A stretch of DNA of 64,000 bases from Cordylochernes scorpioides (Eukaryota; Arthropoda; Arachnida; Pseudoscorpiones; Chernetidae), in NCBI GenBank assembly GCA_030710605.1, contig CP092880.1:27907628-27971627 (forward strand). Reading direction: 5' to 3'. The notes beneath the pieces were generated by a model. That model saw only the letters and a list, made by a program, of their open reading frames with translations, searched no databases and was not told the origin of the DNA. A program made the translations under genes and the position numbers. Numbering within the stretch: position 1 is the first letter of the stretch; the number at the start of each line of letters is the position of its first letter. Of this stretch, positions 53,190 to 64,000 are shown one piece after another.

Positions 53190-53987
53190 TTAGTTTAAAT
53201 CTTCCAACACGGAATATCTATTCCGTGTAGGAATATTCGTTTGTGTGTCATTACAAACATCCGCATAGAGGCGAGGCCGTGTATAATCTTTCCTTTCGTC
53301 CATTTGAAGGTTTTCTTGGCTCTTGTCTTGGGAAACTGAGGGGTCCTCTTCTACGATCCTCACAAACTTGACTCTGCAATACCGCGCTACGTGTCCTGGC
53401 TTGTTACACTTGAAACATATTGGTCTCCCGTCTTCTGTCCTATTCCTGTTTGAATCTGGACTCTTATTGTATGTTTTCCTTGGGTAGACCGGTTTTGGCT
53501 CATGAATGGGAGTGTAAAATCGTCTAGGGGCAGATACCTGGGGCAGCGGCTTGTTCTGGTAGTACCTCTGAGCGGGGGCCTGGGGCTTGGGAGTGTTCTG
53601 GTAGTACCTCATCTTCAATTCTTCTTTGTTGGCGTCTGAGCCAAAATCCTGAATTAGGCGGCTCTTGAAATGTTCCCAGCTGGTAAAACTTATCTTGTGT
53701 AGGTCCAGCCAAGTTTTGGCGCTACCAATCATGTTCATTACTGCATAGCGAGAAATAATATATTCTGCCCAGTGGTACAGGAAGCCAATTTCTTCAAGGG
53801 ACTCAATCCATGGGCGAGGGTCTTCTGTTCCATCATATTTGGGGATGTCTATGTTGGGGTTCAAAACAACTGGGTCGGCACTTGCATCTCTACCAATTGT
53901 TGCACTGGGCTGCGGTTTGGCAGATTCTTCAGTCTTGAGTCTCTCCTCAGACGTGTCTTGCATCTTTCCAGAGCGTGTTTCAACCAT
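53190..53987 (-). CDS. Gypsy-2 Gag, starting inside the 5' LTR
   Basis: A 265-codon frame from MVETRSGKMQDTSEERLKTE. The ATG at 53987 is 90 bases inside the LTR (53898-54233), so about the first 30 codons are LTR-encoded and read through the PBS region. IPKYDGTEDPRPWIESLEEI is the capsid start, followed by a Q/P-rich repeat region and a CCHC zinc knuckle CFKCNKPGHVARYC at about residue 190. It ends in LEDLN-stop before protease, so a frame change or read-through joins Gag and Pol. The frame looks intact. Confidence 0.85.
   Translation of the reverse strand: MVETRSGKMQDTSEERLKTEESAKPQPSATIGRDASADPVVLNPNIDIPKYDGTEDPRPWIESLEEIGFLYHWAEYIISRYAVMNMIGSAKTWLDLHKISFTSWEHFKSRLIQDFGSDANKEELKMRYYQNTPKPQAPAQRYYQNKPLPQVSAPRRFYTPIHEPKPVYPRKTYNKSPDSNRNRTEDGRPICFKCNKPGHVARYCRVKFVRIVEEDPSVSQDKSQENLQMDERKDYTRPRLYADVCNDTQTNIPTRNRYSVLEDLN
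53878..53895 (-). other. Candidate primer binding site of Gypsy-2
   Basis: On minus, TGGTAGAGATGCAAGTGC begins two bases after the LTR. The TGG start fits a tRNA CCA end. The primer tRNA is not identified, and the site lies in the Gag frame. Confidence 0.45.
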
Positions 53988-54233
53988 CCTACAAATTTAT
54001 ATAAGGGAATAATGAGATAAGTCTACTTTAAGTAGCCTCCAGAATAATTTATTTATTTTTCTCCCATCAAAGAGAGCAGTGAAGTCACACGTGTACCTAA
54101 ATACAAATGATGATAATCTAAATAATCTGTTTTAAATAAATATCATAGAATATAAAAATAAATAAATATATAATTTAAATTTCAAATATATTAAAAATAA
54201 TATAAGAAATACGCCATTAATCATGATGTAACA
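53898..54233 (-). repeat. Gypsy-2 5' LTR
   Basis: Same 336 bp as the 3' LTR. Contains AATAAATTATTC and ATTTATTTATTTT; a TATA box was not assigned with confidence. Confidence 0.95.
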
Positions 54234-54237
54234 ATAT

Positions 54238-54715
54238 TAACACAAATACCAAAACTCACAGATTACATAGAATCCAACATATTGAAAAATGAAATAGGCT
54301 ACAATAGATTTAATTTATCAAACAGAAAATAAATTGCTAACGTTAATGAAAGGAAATTACAGTAATACTATGAAGAATCCAACAATAATTTCAAACGTCT
54401 TTTCATCTCCTCTAAAACACCAAAATTTGTCAAACCAAATTTCTACAATGTTCAATTCTTTACGGGTCATGGTAACGTCAAATCATATCTCTTAAGAATT
54501 AGAAAAATAGATTCGCCCAGATGCTCTTGTGGAGCGGAAGAAGAAACGCCTGAACACATTCTGAACTTATGCCAATTGGTGTCAAACCTTAGACAGCAGA
54601 GCAAGATGGAAAGAACATATCTGGGTCAAATAGTTTATAATAGGGAAAGATATATAGGAAAATAAATAGGTTCTGCAGACTTTTTATTATAAATAGACAG
54701 CTTCATGCAACTTGA
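54238..54715 (+). pseudogene. LINE-B C-terminus, copy 2
   Basis: TKIPKLTDYIESNILKNEIG then PKFVKPNFYNVQFFTGHGNV, KSYLLRIRKIDSPRCSCGAE, EETPEHILNLCQ (zinc motif) and LGQIVYNRERYIGK-stop. It continues straight into R7 copy C. Some frame breaks (a stop after SNRK). Confidence 0.8.
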
Positions 54716-55415
54716 GGAACTACACTACTATGTGACTTGATTTACATCAATGTAAATAATTAATAAGTTACTTTAGAATATAACTTATTGTAAATAGCTC
54801 AACTTGATCAACTTTCTCTCTCCACGATACTAATTATTACAGATAACTTCATTAAATCAACTTCCATCATTGATCAACATATTGTAAATAACTACCTTGC
54901 GGTTTCTTCTATCTTCTTATGTTGTGGCTTATTTGTTTAATGTATATGTTTATTTAATGCTCTTTTTTCTTAATTTATTATTTTATTTTTGACAATTCTG
55001 TTACCTACCCTACTACAATATGAATTATTGTAAATAGTTTTACGCGCAATTATCCAGATCAGATATAGCGTGTCTTGTTTACAACTGATAAAAAATACTA
55101 AACTTACCTCGTTATTTTTCTCCTCAGGGGAATGATTTTCATACTATTTCTACTTATATACATACATGATTTTCTAAAATATATGTAAAGTGTTACACAC
55201 ATATCTGCATATATCGATAAAACTTTGTTTTAAAATATTTGTCTGTATTCACATATATACTTATTACTGCGTCTTCGCATTTCTTACTGCACTCTCTCTC
55301 CTTACTGCGTCTTCGGATTACCTACTGCACTCTTACTCCTTACTGCGTTTTAGAATAACCTATTGCACTCTAACTCTATACTGCGTCTCCGGATTACCTA
55401 TAGGATTGTTTATGA

Positions 55416-55700
55416 TTGTAAAACGACCTTTTACAATTTTACCGCGAATGTTTCTTTTGAACGAAAAATCGTAATTTATTCTGAGGAGAAATAACGATTA
55501 TTTCTATCCTTAGGGATGAAGTATGAAAGGATGAATTGTGAAGGATAATGATAAATGGTAAAAAAATAAAGTGTCCAGGGATGTCCATTCCCATCCCTGG
55601 ACACTTTATTTTTCCGTTTATCAATACACTTCACTTAAAATACATTTCGATTTTTCGTTCAAAAGAAACATTGGCGGTAAAATTATCAAATGTCATTTTA
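55416..55700. mobile_element. Fold-back element, second copy
   Basis: Inverted arms AATTTTACCGCGAATGTTTC and the complement of its partner (GAAACATTGGCGGTAAAATT), plus CTTAGGGATGAAGTATGA in the left arm and GTGTCCAGGGATG...CATCCCTGGACAC at the centre. Flanks TATAGGATTGTTTAT and TATAGGGTTGTTTAT form a 15-bp target duplication with one mismatch. Copy B reads TATAGGGTTGTATAT without the element. Related to 13102-13454 but the tRNA-like centre is replaced by a palindrome. Confidence 0.7.
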
Positions 55701-56507
55701 TAGGGTTGTTTATATGGGGAACAAACCAACTTTTTTCCAAACCAACTTCCAACCAGTAAATTACTTCAAAAACAATATAATCAATATGTGAAATGATACC
55801 CTTTCAATTCTAATTTTTCGAAAATGTGCCATGATCAACTTTTAGTGATGTATAAAATTGGAAAAATACATTCTTTTTTTAACAAAGAAAAATTTCAAAT
55901 ACTATTTTATCTTAGTGAATGAAGGCATTGTGGAACAAGCAAATAAATTCAGAATACAAAAAACCTTAAATTTTTTATTGAAAAAAAAACATATTTAAAA
56001 TAAATCTTTAGTATTGTTTGCTTTAGGACTAAATAACCTATGCAGTGTGAATTCTTATATTTTTGAAGGTGTAAGTATTGTTCCGGATTTTTTGTATGGC
56101 TTAGTTGAAAATAGGATTTATTTTCCGAAAATGATATCGAAAATATTTTTTATTCAGCATATTGTTCATTGCTAGCCATTCATTTTGTCTTACTTTCAGG
56201 CAAGTGGTTGTTATGTCCAATAAAGAGCCTCAGATATCTACATGCATCTCTATCACAGCAGTCACAATATCCACACCTGCCCAGAAGTCCTCCACTACGT
56301 GGCGGGCGGAAGAAGCAGCACAAGTAAGGGACTGCCCTGTTGTATAGTGTCGCTAGCCCCGAGTCGCTACGATAACCGTGAACAGGGAACTCTGAAATAT
56401 GGCTGACTTACTGGGCAATGGAACCCCCCTTTCCATGGAGCAACAATATCCTCTTAGAAGAGAAAATTGCTATAAAGTATAAAGTAAGAATATAAACAGT
56501 AGCAATG

Positions 56508-56675
56508 CGTTTCTTTATTCGTGCAAAGTACAAGTGTTCAGATCTTTATAATCCTTCTAAAGACATACTAATAAGCTGAGAAGATGAGGATTCCTTCAAC
56601 TTATAGCTATACCTGTGGAAGGATTATAAAGAACCGAAACCTGCACTTAGTACGAATAAAGAAACGTATTGCTAT
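56508..56675. repeat. Palindrome with hammerhead-like arms (copy C)
   Basis: Same layout as in copy A; the right arm has GGATTATAAAGAACCGAAAC, where the stem is damaged (GAACC instead of GATCC). Confidence 0.5.
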
Positions 56676-59600
56676 TGTTTATATTCTTACAATATTCTCT
56701 ATCTTTGATAATTCTGCATTAAAAGAATTACTCATCTTTTGAGACTATCCACAATGTGACACAAATGTTGGTACCTTCATAAGATTGGAAGTTCTGTTCA
56801 GACAGGCAATGAGTTGTCAGTTGAAAGTCATGATAATTATATGGAACATTGTCTATGGGTATGTGCAATAGGACATTCCAGTTAAGTGCTTTTAACATGT
56901 CCTTGACCACTTTTTCAACATGGTGGCATGTGCTGGAAAAACACTTTGTCATCTACTTTGTCATATCCCTGACCCATTCATCGCCAACTACTGATCCCTA
57001 CATATCTATCTCACAGACCATCCCATCTCCCATAGTGCCCCGTTATCTAAAAAAGGAGCCAGTGCTGCCGTCCCACCAGACCTACACTTTAAATGAATTT
57101 GAAACTCCGCCTTTTCTGGTCCCAATCCCGGATGAGAAAGGAGGAAGAGTAGCGGTAACAAAATTCGATAAAAAAAAACCAGGGCTTAGCTGGCCCGGCT
57201 GATAGTACCCTGCAATGGCTCCTGATCCAGGGATACAAGATGAGTCTGTACTCCATGTTAAGAGCGGCTTTACATGGCGTCTGTTCCTCATGTCAGAGGT
57301 GGCCATTTCATATTGGAGCTAAGTCAGCCTGCCACTGAGTAGTGCTCCCAGTCTTAATGACAAAGACAGACACATTCTAGTTCACCCAGTCATGATGGTT
57401 GTAAGCAGTCGACAACTTCTACCCACCATGATTATTTTGACTTGTACCACGTGTATTTGGTATAATTAAAAAAAGATTGTTGTCAACTCTACAATCTTGA
57501 TACATTAATATGATTGTATAAAGATAAGAAAGAAGAGAAGAGAAATACATTTGAAGAAATAATAAGATGCTCATTTACTGTAGTCGCACTCTACTTCATG
57601 GTTGTCACAAATATTCTATTTTAAAAGATAATGAAAACCCTCCAAATATATAGAGTAACATTAATTTACTCTTTTCCGAAGAAGTTGATAATGCATTTAC
57701 CGCATGAATAGCAAGTTATAAAGAAGGGACTCGGTAACATAAGAAGGAGCCTTAAAGAAAGACATTTACCTAAATGTTAATAGACATGGTACGGGCTCCA
57801 GGTGATATCTAGATACATAACACAGAGGGGGTTAGATGTATACTATCTCACCCCGTCATGTATTGCCACACCCCTGACCCCAACTTCCTAATTCCGACAG
57901 CTCGCTGTATAGTTTCTATTGACAACAAAGTAGAATGGAGTGGACTAGAGACTGAAAACAGCACTGTTGGACACCGACAACGCTGAAAGCCGGACTTACG
58001 TCTACACGCGAGGCCTCCCGTCGGAGTTTTGCGCCAGAGCCAACAGCCTAGTAATCATCAGTACCTAGTCCTAGGTCAGTGGAGCGAGCAAGCTATCAGA
58101 GGGGAAGTTGAGTATCATTCCAGGCTATGTGAATACACAGGGTTAAAGTAGTAGGGTCCCCACCCCCCTTCCCAGCGTGGAAATGACCAATGACCAAAGC
58201 GGGATAGTCTAGGGCGGCTAATCGCGCAGTGGCCACCACAGGGGTGTAAGCACTAAATCCCGACTTACTGTCAATGTCCCAGTACTTTATAGAAACTATC
58301 TAGATCCTGCAACAATGGCATTAGTATAGCTGGATCGCAGGGAAGTCACACTGTGGGTCTCTCCATCTGGAACATCTGTTACACACAGCAGCCTAGCATT
58401 CAGACTCTATGTTCAACAGATTGCTATTGTCACCGAGTCCCTTTTTTATCCTTGGCATTCAAGCGGTTTGTCAATTTTTTATCCTACCAGATTCTTGGTA
58501 ATATGAATTAGAAAAGTTTGAACTTCACAGCTAAGACAAATAACTAAAGCTTATGTTCATAGATAATCTAAAATACCCATTCCAAGAGTCTGGCATTAGA
58601 ATCACTATAAAAGGAAGATAAAAAAAGCAATATAACAGCGGTATGGTAGATCAAACTGGGGACACCGCTGGATGGGTTTATCACTGATGAGCCAGACCCT
58701 GTCATTGATTTTTTTCCATTGCAGTAAGGGCAGTAGAAATTGTTTATTTTTAAAAAGATTCATACGCGTCAATAATAGTTTTGAATTTTAAAAGCATATG
58801 TATTATTCGACAGAGTTCATAAAATGTATATAGACAAAGTGGCTGATGTAAGAGAGTTAAATCCTTTAGATCAGGGAACAAACGATGTCTCACTTCTGTA
58901 AAGTTGAGTATGGTTTAGTTGAGATGTCTTCTGTGTGGATATATCGGATATAAAATTCTACCTGAATTCTTCTGCATCATTGATTTAAACTTGAATTGAA
59001 GTTGATTGTTTTTACTTGCAAATTCTTTTTGGGATCTTATATCCATATATTAATCTGGCTTCTTTTGATTTATCAAGAAAATGGGCTGGCCAAATATCAG
59101 GGAATAGGTTAAATTGTTCCACTAGATGGCGCTCTGCCATCTAAAAATCACATGAGCTCGTGGTTAGGATATGCCTTCATTATTTTTAATATCAACACCT
59201 GACCTTATATTTTCTATTGTTTTTTCATATAATAATCTATTGAGCTTCTTGCTGAATTTCTTAGGATTCCAACTTGATGTATCATAATTATTCTTATCAA
59301 CATGTAGATTTTAAGATCGAGAGAATTATACAGGCTCCATATTTGATTGTTGTATGAATAGTTTTGTTGTCCATGGTACTGAATTCTTCCACTTTTACTT
59401 CTTAAATATTTCCATGTGTTTTAGATTTGTTGTCGTGAAGATTCCGATCATCTAAATAAGTAAAATTCAACAAAATATCACAGATAATCTCATAATTTAT
59501 CAATTATATTTTCTTTAAAACTTGGTACTTTGAATAAATAATTTATTTCATTTTTGCAAAAATAAATATATTTTTGATCTAATATTTCGATTTGGAAAAA

Positions 59601-60411
59601 TATTAAAATATATACAGTATTTAGAGAAAAAATATGATTAATAGATTAAAATTTTATATTTTTACGTTTTCTCTTTTTAAATATTCCTTTATGTTTTTGA
59701 TTTGTTGTCGTGAAGAATCTGAGATCTTCTAAATGAGTAAATTTCAACAAAATATCACAGATAATCTCATAATTTATCAATGTTTTCTTCTTCCAAACTT
59801 GGTACTTTGAATAAAGATTTCTTTTGTACTAAATACAAATTTTTGAACTTTAAAATTTCGATTAAACAAATTTTAAAATATATTTAGAGAAATAAAAAGA
59901 GATATAAATATGATTTACTTGAATAGTTAGAAATTGTATCTTTTCTTTGCTAAAAACTACCATTGTTGTTATACCAAACCTTTAAATAAAATAAAGACAT
60001 GATTAAAAATCGTTTTAAATATCTCCATATTATTATGTTTACATGGATATTAAGAATTTGACTATTTCAGGAATGACAATTTCCTCTAGGATGTCTACAA
60101 TAGTGATCACTTTTAAAGATATCTACCAAATCTAGTTCTTAAGATCTTTTATCCTGGACTAGCCATTTTTTTGGGGGGGGCTCAAAAATCATCCACTTTG
60201 GTTAGTAGCCCGTAAAACCATATTCTCTCTTAAGATCTTTGGTATTTTTAAATATTTTAAATATGAAATTATCTGATTAATTTACATGGGATGATATTAA
60301 ATCTATGAAGAAAATAATTTTCCATAAGATTTTGTCAAGGCAAATACAAATTTTACTGCAATTTACCTTTTTATTGATATAGGTATGCCCATGTTTTATG
60401 AGAGACATTGC

Positions 60412-60580
60412 TGAGAGTGTTGAAGGGAAAACTCCGGGGGAAGAGATCGAGTGGAAGGAGACGACAGGGATACACAGACGATCGAAAACAATGGACTGGA
60501 CGACACGAGGAGATGAAGAGGATGGCGGAAGAAATATGGAGAGACCATGTGGTCCACCCTCAGTAGAGGAAGACATTGAA
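60412..60580 (+). pseudogene. LINE C-terminal remnant, copy C
   Basis: An uninterrupted frame reads LRGKRSSGRRRQGYTDDRKQ, WTGRHEEMKRMAEEIWRDHV and ends HPQ-stop within the first minisatellite unit. The basic patch then W-T-G-R and final W-R-D is the C-terminal pattern of several LINE reverse transcriptases. This copy lacks the stop seen in copy A. Confidence 0.65.
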
Positions 60581-61520
60581 GAAGAGAGATATGGAGAGAG
60601 CATGTGGCCCACCCTCAGTAGAGGAAGGCATTAAGGGAGGGAGATATGGAGAGACCATGTGGCCCACCCTCAGTAGAAAAAGGCACTGAAGGAGGGAGAT
60701 ATGGAGAGACCAATGTGCCCACCCTAAGTAGAGAAAGTCATTGAAGGAGAGAGATATGGAGAGATCATGTGGCCCAGTCTCAGTAGAGGAAGACATTGAA
60801 GAAGAGAGATATGGAGAGAGCATGTGGCCCACCCTCAGTAGAAAGAGGCTTTGAGGTAGGGAGATATGGAAAGACCATGTGGCCCACCCTCAGTAGAAAA
60901 AGACACTGAAGGAGGGAGATATGGAGAGACCATGTTGCCCACCCTAAGTAGAGAAAGTCATTGAAGGAGTGAGATATGGAGAGATCATGTGGCCCAGTCT
61001 CAGTAGAGGAAGGCATTGAAGAAGGGAGATATGGAGAGACCATGTGGCCCAGTCTCAGTAGAGGAAGGCATTGAAGGAGGGAGATATGGAGACACCATGT
61101 GGCCCAGTCTCAGTAGAGGAAAGCATTGAAGGAGGGAGATATGGAGAGACCATGTGGCCCACCCTCAGTAAAGGAAGATATTGAAGGATGGAGATATGGA
61201 GAGACCATGAGGCCCACCCTCAGTAAAGGAAGATATTGAAGGAGGGAGATATGGAGAGACCTAGTTGCCCACCCTCAGTAGAGAAAGTCGTTGAAGGAGG
61301 GAGATATGGAGAGATCATGTGGCCCAGTCTCAGTAGAGAAAGACATTGAAGGAGGGAGATATGGAGAGACCATGAGGCCCACCCTCAGTAGAGAAAAACC
61401 TTGAAGGAGGGAGATATGGAGAGACCATGTGGCCCACCCTCAATAGAGAAAGACATTAAGGGAGGGAGATATGGAGAGACCATTGAGGCCCTCCCTCAGT
61501 AAAGAAAGACATTGAAGGAG
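60535..61520 (+). repeat. 55-bp minisatellite, about 18 units
   Basis: Same 55-bp unit with more variants (CAGTCTCAGTAG, CACCCTAAGTAG). There are higher-order repeats: the block from 60546 to 60780 resembles 60786-61020, so groups of about four units were copied together. Long frames on the minus strand are by-products. Confidence 0.9.
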
Positions 61521-61666
61521 ATTTAAACTATATTAATCGCCCATATAAAATTATATAGTGCCAAATAAAAGAAAATATTAAACGATTAGGAACTCTTAAT
61601 AATTGGTTTAAACGCTTAAGCATAAAAAGATAAGAGGAGCTTCTTTTATAAATTTTAATGCGCAAG

Positions 61667-61692
61667 CTTTCGGACTAGGCGTCCTTCTACAG
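61667..61692 (-). ncRNA. Hammerhead-like hairpin at the PLE end
   Basis: Minus: CTGTAGA, stem AGGAC-GCCTA-GTCC, GAAAG, then CTTGCGC. PLE terminal repeats are known to carry minimal hammerhead motifs. The core has T where A is usual. Confidence 0.4.
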
Positions 61693-62017
61693 GCATGGAT
61701 AGTGGTAATACTAACAAGTATAACCTAACATTGAGCCATAATAAAGAGGACAATATTTACATAAATATATATGTAGAAAACCAAAAGGAATAAAATAAAT
61801 TTATGACGTAGAATTTGCATGTATGAAATTGGAGAATTAAAAATTTAAAATTTTACATATATGACATATAATTTACTACGGTATAATCTAAAAATTAAAT
61901 ATAGAGATTAAAATATATACACGACTTAGCGATCAATAAAATTGGGCTAGACACCAAGATACAGAAGACAGGGGGTCCCACCTACATGTGTTTAAATTGG
62001 AACAGAATAGTATATGA

Positions 62018-62956
62018 TTATTTGTAAAGAACCTGGTATATGTCTGGGATATCTATTTTTCTATTAATGCTGTTGATTTGGTTGGATGTGACTGATTCTA
62101 AATAAAGTCTATTGTATTTATTGTGTATATTACGGTATAAGATTTTTGGTTGATCTAAATTAAACTGGTGACCTGTTTGTGCTGTGTGTTGATATATTAA
62201 TGATTTAGGGTCTTTATTATGGATATTGCGTTTGTGTTCGGTTAGTCTGATATATGTCGTTCTGCCTGTCTCACCCACATATGTGGATGAGCAATCTTGG
62301 CATGAGACGACATATACTGCTCCTGTAGAATGTATGGGAAGGTTAGGATTGTCAGCTTTGGTGATTGGATGTCTTAACATGGTGGCTAAACATGGAGAAC
62401 TATTGTAGTATACTTTAATTCCAAAAGGACGGAGGATTCTGGATATTGCAAGTGATGAAGTAGAATATGGTAGGAAACAGGCAGCTCTGTGTATAGTGGT
62501 GGACCTTGAGACAGAAGGATCATAGAAATGCCTATAAATAAAGGGTCTAGGATAACCTGCTTTAATTAAAATGGAAACTATTCTGGCTTTTTCTATTGTT
62601 TTGAATATGGTTAGGGAACAATGAGTGAAAATTCTCTTTGATAATGTCCTGACTGTATTAATTTTATATGAAATCGGACTATTGGAGGAGAAATGGGTAT
62701 ACTGCGGTGGAATGGTCTTCTTATAATATACAGTAAAGTGGAACTTATATGGAGTACGAATAATTAAAATATCCAAAAATGGTAAAACACAATTTTGTTC
62801 TGCTTCGTATGTGAATTTTATATGGGAGTTAAAACTGTGTAGGGTGCTGTGAATAAGATGTAATCTATCAGATTTGATGATACAAAAGATATCATCTACA
62901 TATCTCCTCCAATAGTATATATCCGAGGGAAGGGTAAGGTTAATCCATCTGTCCAA
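62018..62956 (-). pseudogene. PLE RT palm/thumb and GIY-YIG endonuclease
   Basis: A 312-codon open frame. YYWRRYVDDIFCIIKSD holds the RT Y-V-D-D box at residue ~20. Further on, AGYPRPFIYRH and FGIKVYYN are PLE linker blocks. The endonuclease shows GAVYVVSCQDCSSTYVGETG (a G-x-Y...Y-V-G form of GIY-YIG), R-x-x-x-I-R-L-T-E-H-K-R and a C-x2-C between the two halves, as in endonuclease-bearing PLEs. It ends INRKIDIPDIYQVLYK-stop. The start of RT is in other frames upstream, so this is an open remnant and not a complete protein. Confidence 0.85.
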
Positions 62957-63499
62957 AAACCCAAGACTATTTCCGAAATGATTGAAGAGAGTGGGCTACC
63001 CATAGGGGTTCCTCTAATTTGACTGTAATATTGTTTTTGAAATGTAAAAGTACCCATGGATAAACAAAGCTTGGTAAGCTGTAATATAATGTCTATGGTC
63101 TGGTTATCTGTACCTGCTGTACTAAGAAATATTTACAATAAGAAAGGAGTGTAGACTATCTGTAATAAGCGAATGGGGTAATGACAAATATAGAGAAGTG
63201 ATGTCAAAGGAGGCCATAATGTGCTGTGGTGGAGGTGATAATGATGAAATCTCTTCTATGAAATTAGGGGGGTTTGTTATACTATATATGTTTGGACTAC
63301 TATATTTCTAATGGGGGATAGGATACTCACCAGGAATTTATCTACTGGGAATGCTGGAGATAAATGATTGGCTATTATAGGTCTGAGCGGGACCCCTGGC
63401 TTGTGTATCTTGGGAGAGCCATATATGTATGCATTTTTATCTAAGGAGCTGGTAAATTGGGTAAACTGGTCGGCAGTGATAAAACTAGAGTTTTCATAT
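62957..63499 (-). pseudogene. PLE RT core in broken frames
   Basis: Recognisable blocks on minus: GSPKIHKPGVPLRPIIANHL (63420-63360), LSPAFPVDKFL, and near 63020 RGTPMGSPLSSIISEIVLGF, the palm block before Y-V-D-D. Multiple stops and frame changes. Confidence 0.75.
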
Positions 63500-63931
63500 T
63501 TATAAGGGATTTTTAAAATATTTTATCAGAAGGGTTTTTTCTTTCTCAGGGATGAGCTTGAAAGTGTCTTCATCTGTGAGTATCTCCAACATCTTCTTTT
63601 TATATTCCGCACTATCAAGAATCACGGTCTGATTGCCTTTATCTGACTTGGTGATAACAATCGATCTAGATTTCCTAAGCCTGTTTATAGGGGAATGGTA
63701 TCTGTTGGATGGAACTGTCTGTTGGGTGGATCTGTATAAAACTTGCGTAACTGCATTTCTGACTTTTAATGTTTCCACATGGTTCAATGACCTAATAGCT
63801 CCCTCAACACCTGCTATGATCTTGGGTATGTCGGGGATGGATTTATTCGGAGGGACGAATCGTAACCCTAGGGACAATATCCTCTCTTCCTCCACAGATA
63901 ATTTGGTAGAGGACATATTGATAACGCCCAA
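63500..63931 (-). pseudogene. PLE RT N-terminal part
   Basis: A 143-codon frame: LSVEEERILSLGLRFVPPNK (the L-G-L-x-F-x-P block) and SRSIVITKSDKGNQTVILDS, the D-K-G block found at the start of the PLE RT domain. It runs to IKYFKNPL and a stop. The N-terminal end lies at the inversion point, so the start is not original. Confidence 0.8.
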
Positions 63932-63936
63932 AGAAT

Positions 63937-64000
63937 TCTACTTCATCACTTGCAATATCCAGAATCTTCCGTCCTTTTGGAATTAAAGTATACTACAATA
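63937..64000 (+). pseudogene. Inverted PLE fragment at the window edge
   Basis: Complementary in direction to 62402-62470: plus strand encodes TSSLAISRILPSFGIKVYYN, the same block as in the minus-strand PLE. This is thus a second PLE copy on plus, continuing beyond the window. Confidence 0.75.

Larger units (their letters stand above)
49400..54237 (-). mobile_element. Gypsy-2 LTR retrotransposon, nearly complete
   Basis: LTRs of 336 bp each (49404-49739 and 53898-54233), TG...CA ends, flanked by ATAT on both sides (49400-49403, 54234-54237). LINE-B in unit 1 gives the related unoccupied site (ACACATATACTAACAC). On the minus strand the order is gag, protease, RT, RNase H, integrase. A polypurine tract GGAGAGGGGGAAG (49740-49752, minus) abuts the 3' LTR. 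By eye the LTRs differ at about seven positions. Coding is broken by a few frame changes and one stop. Confidence 0.95.
46624..61520 (+). repeat. Composite unit, copy 2
   Basis: Starts in the same sequence as unit 1 (25041) and runs through MITE, LINE tail, two SINEs, LINE-B, R7 copy C and the 55-bp array. Only Gypsy-2 (49404-54233) and a fold-back element (55416-55700) are extra. Without them the unit is about 9.8 kb. Confidence 0.85.
54716..61520 (+). repeat. R7 repeat, copy C
   Basis: Full-length R7 in unit 2 with palindrome 56508-56675, dispersed block 57120-57510, GC-rich block 57785-58475, LINE remnant 60412-60580 and 55-bp array. Compared with A and B it lacks about 0.9 kb around the motif CAGCCTGCTCCACGCTGACG (A 5765, B 45290) by a deletion near 58545. 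Confidence 0.85.
61640..63936 (-). mobile_element. Penelope-like element, minus strand, decayed
   Basis: Minus-strand order: RT N-terminus (63931-63500), RT core in broken frames (63480-62957), then RT end and GIY-YIG (62956-62018), then 3' noncoding with a hammerhead-like hairpin at 61667-61692. It meets an inverted PLE fragment at about 63937. Confidence 0.85.

Noticed and set aside
60277..61043. Minus-strand frames of about 90-110 codons
   Set aside because: Same minisatellite artefact as at 7758-9263.
54716..61520. R7 as one giant autonomous transposon
   Set aside because: No shared terminal repeats or TSD around the 7 kb, and its parts occur separately; it is better seen as part of the duplicated composite unit.

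Overview
This is a stretch of nuclear DNA from an animal, most likely an arthropod or another invertebrate. The evidence is the mix of elements: BEL/Pao and Ty3/gypsy LTR elements, Jockey-like and L1-Tx1-like LINEs, Penelope-like elements (PLEs) with GIY-YIG endonuclease, mariner and maT-type (DD37D) transposons, Helitrons and tRNA-derived SINEs. I found no host protein-coding gene. The only candidate host-type genes are a tRNA-Gly(GCC)-like gene and looser tRNA-like sequences. Two 100-N runs are scaffold gaps. Nearly all coding sequence is broken transposon protein.

Layout. 1-2154: two BEL/Pao fragments meeting head to head. 2155-9213: copy A of a ~7 kb AT-rich repeat (here called R7) that ends in a 55-bp minisatellite. 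9472-11134: a partial R7 copy containing the first gap. 11135-12295: a 5'-truncated LINE on the minus strand. 12296-15607: small elements, namely a fold-back element carrying a tRNA-like sequence, the tRNA-Gly-like gene, Helitron ends and a SINE. 15608-22943: Gypsy-1 with LTRs and a 4-bp target duplication, with a truncated BEL/Pao element inside its pol. 22944-25040: mixed remnants, including a LINE with ORF1 fused to the end of ORF2.

25041-61520 is the main structure. A composite unit of about 10 kb (motif + MITE + LINE tail + SINEs + LINE-B + R7 + 55-bp array) occurs twice in the same orientation, separated by the second gap. Copy 1 (25041-46523) has been expanded by five later insertions: a non-autonomous LTR element, a mariner, a 2.6 kb TIR transposon, a PLE pair containing a maT element, and a SINE plus a Helitron in LINE-B. 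Copy 2 (46624-61520) holds Gypsy-2 and a fold-back element. Each copy supplies the empty site for insertions in the other, so boundaries and relative ages can be read directly. 61640-64000 is a decayed PLE that meets an inverted PLE fragment at the window edge.

As a system, this is an insertion hot zone with several autonomous-type families, all with visible damage, and several non-autonomous passengers: the LTR element with a broken protease but nearly identical LTRs, MITEs, SINEs and fold-back elements. The most novel candidates are the tandem composite unit, the 2.6 kb TIR transposon whose protein family I cannot name, the palindromic tRNA-bearing element with 13-15 bp target duplications, and several hammerhead-like hairpin motifs at PLE-type ends. 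All coordinates were read by eye and may be off by a few bases.
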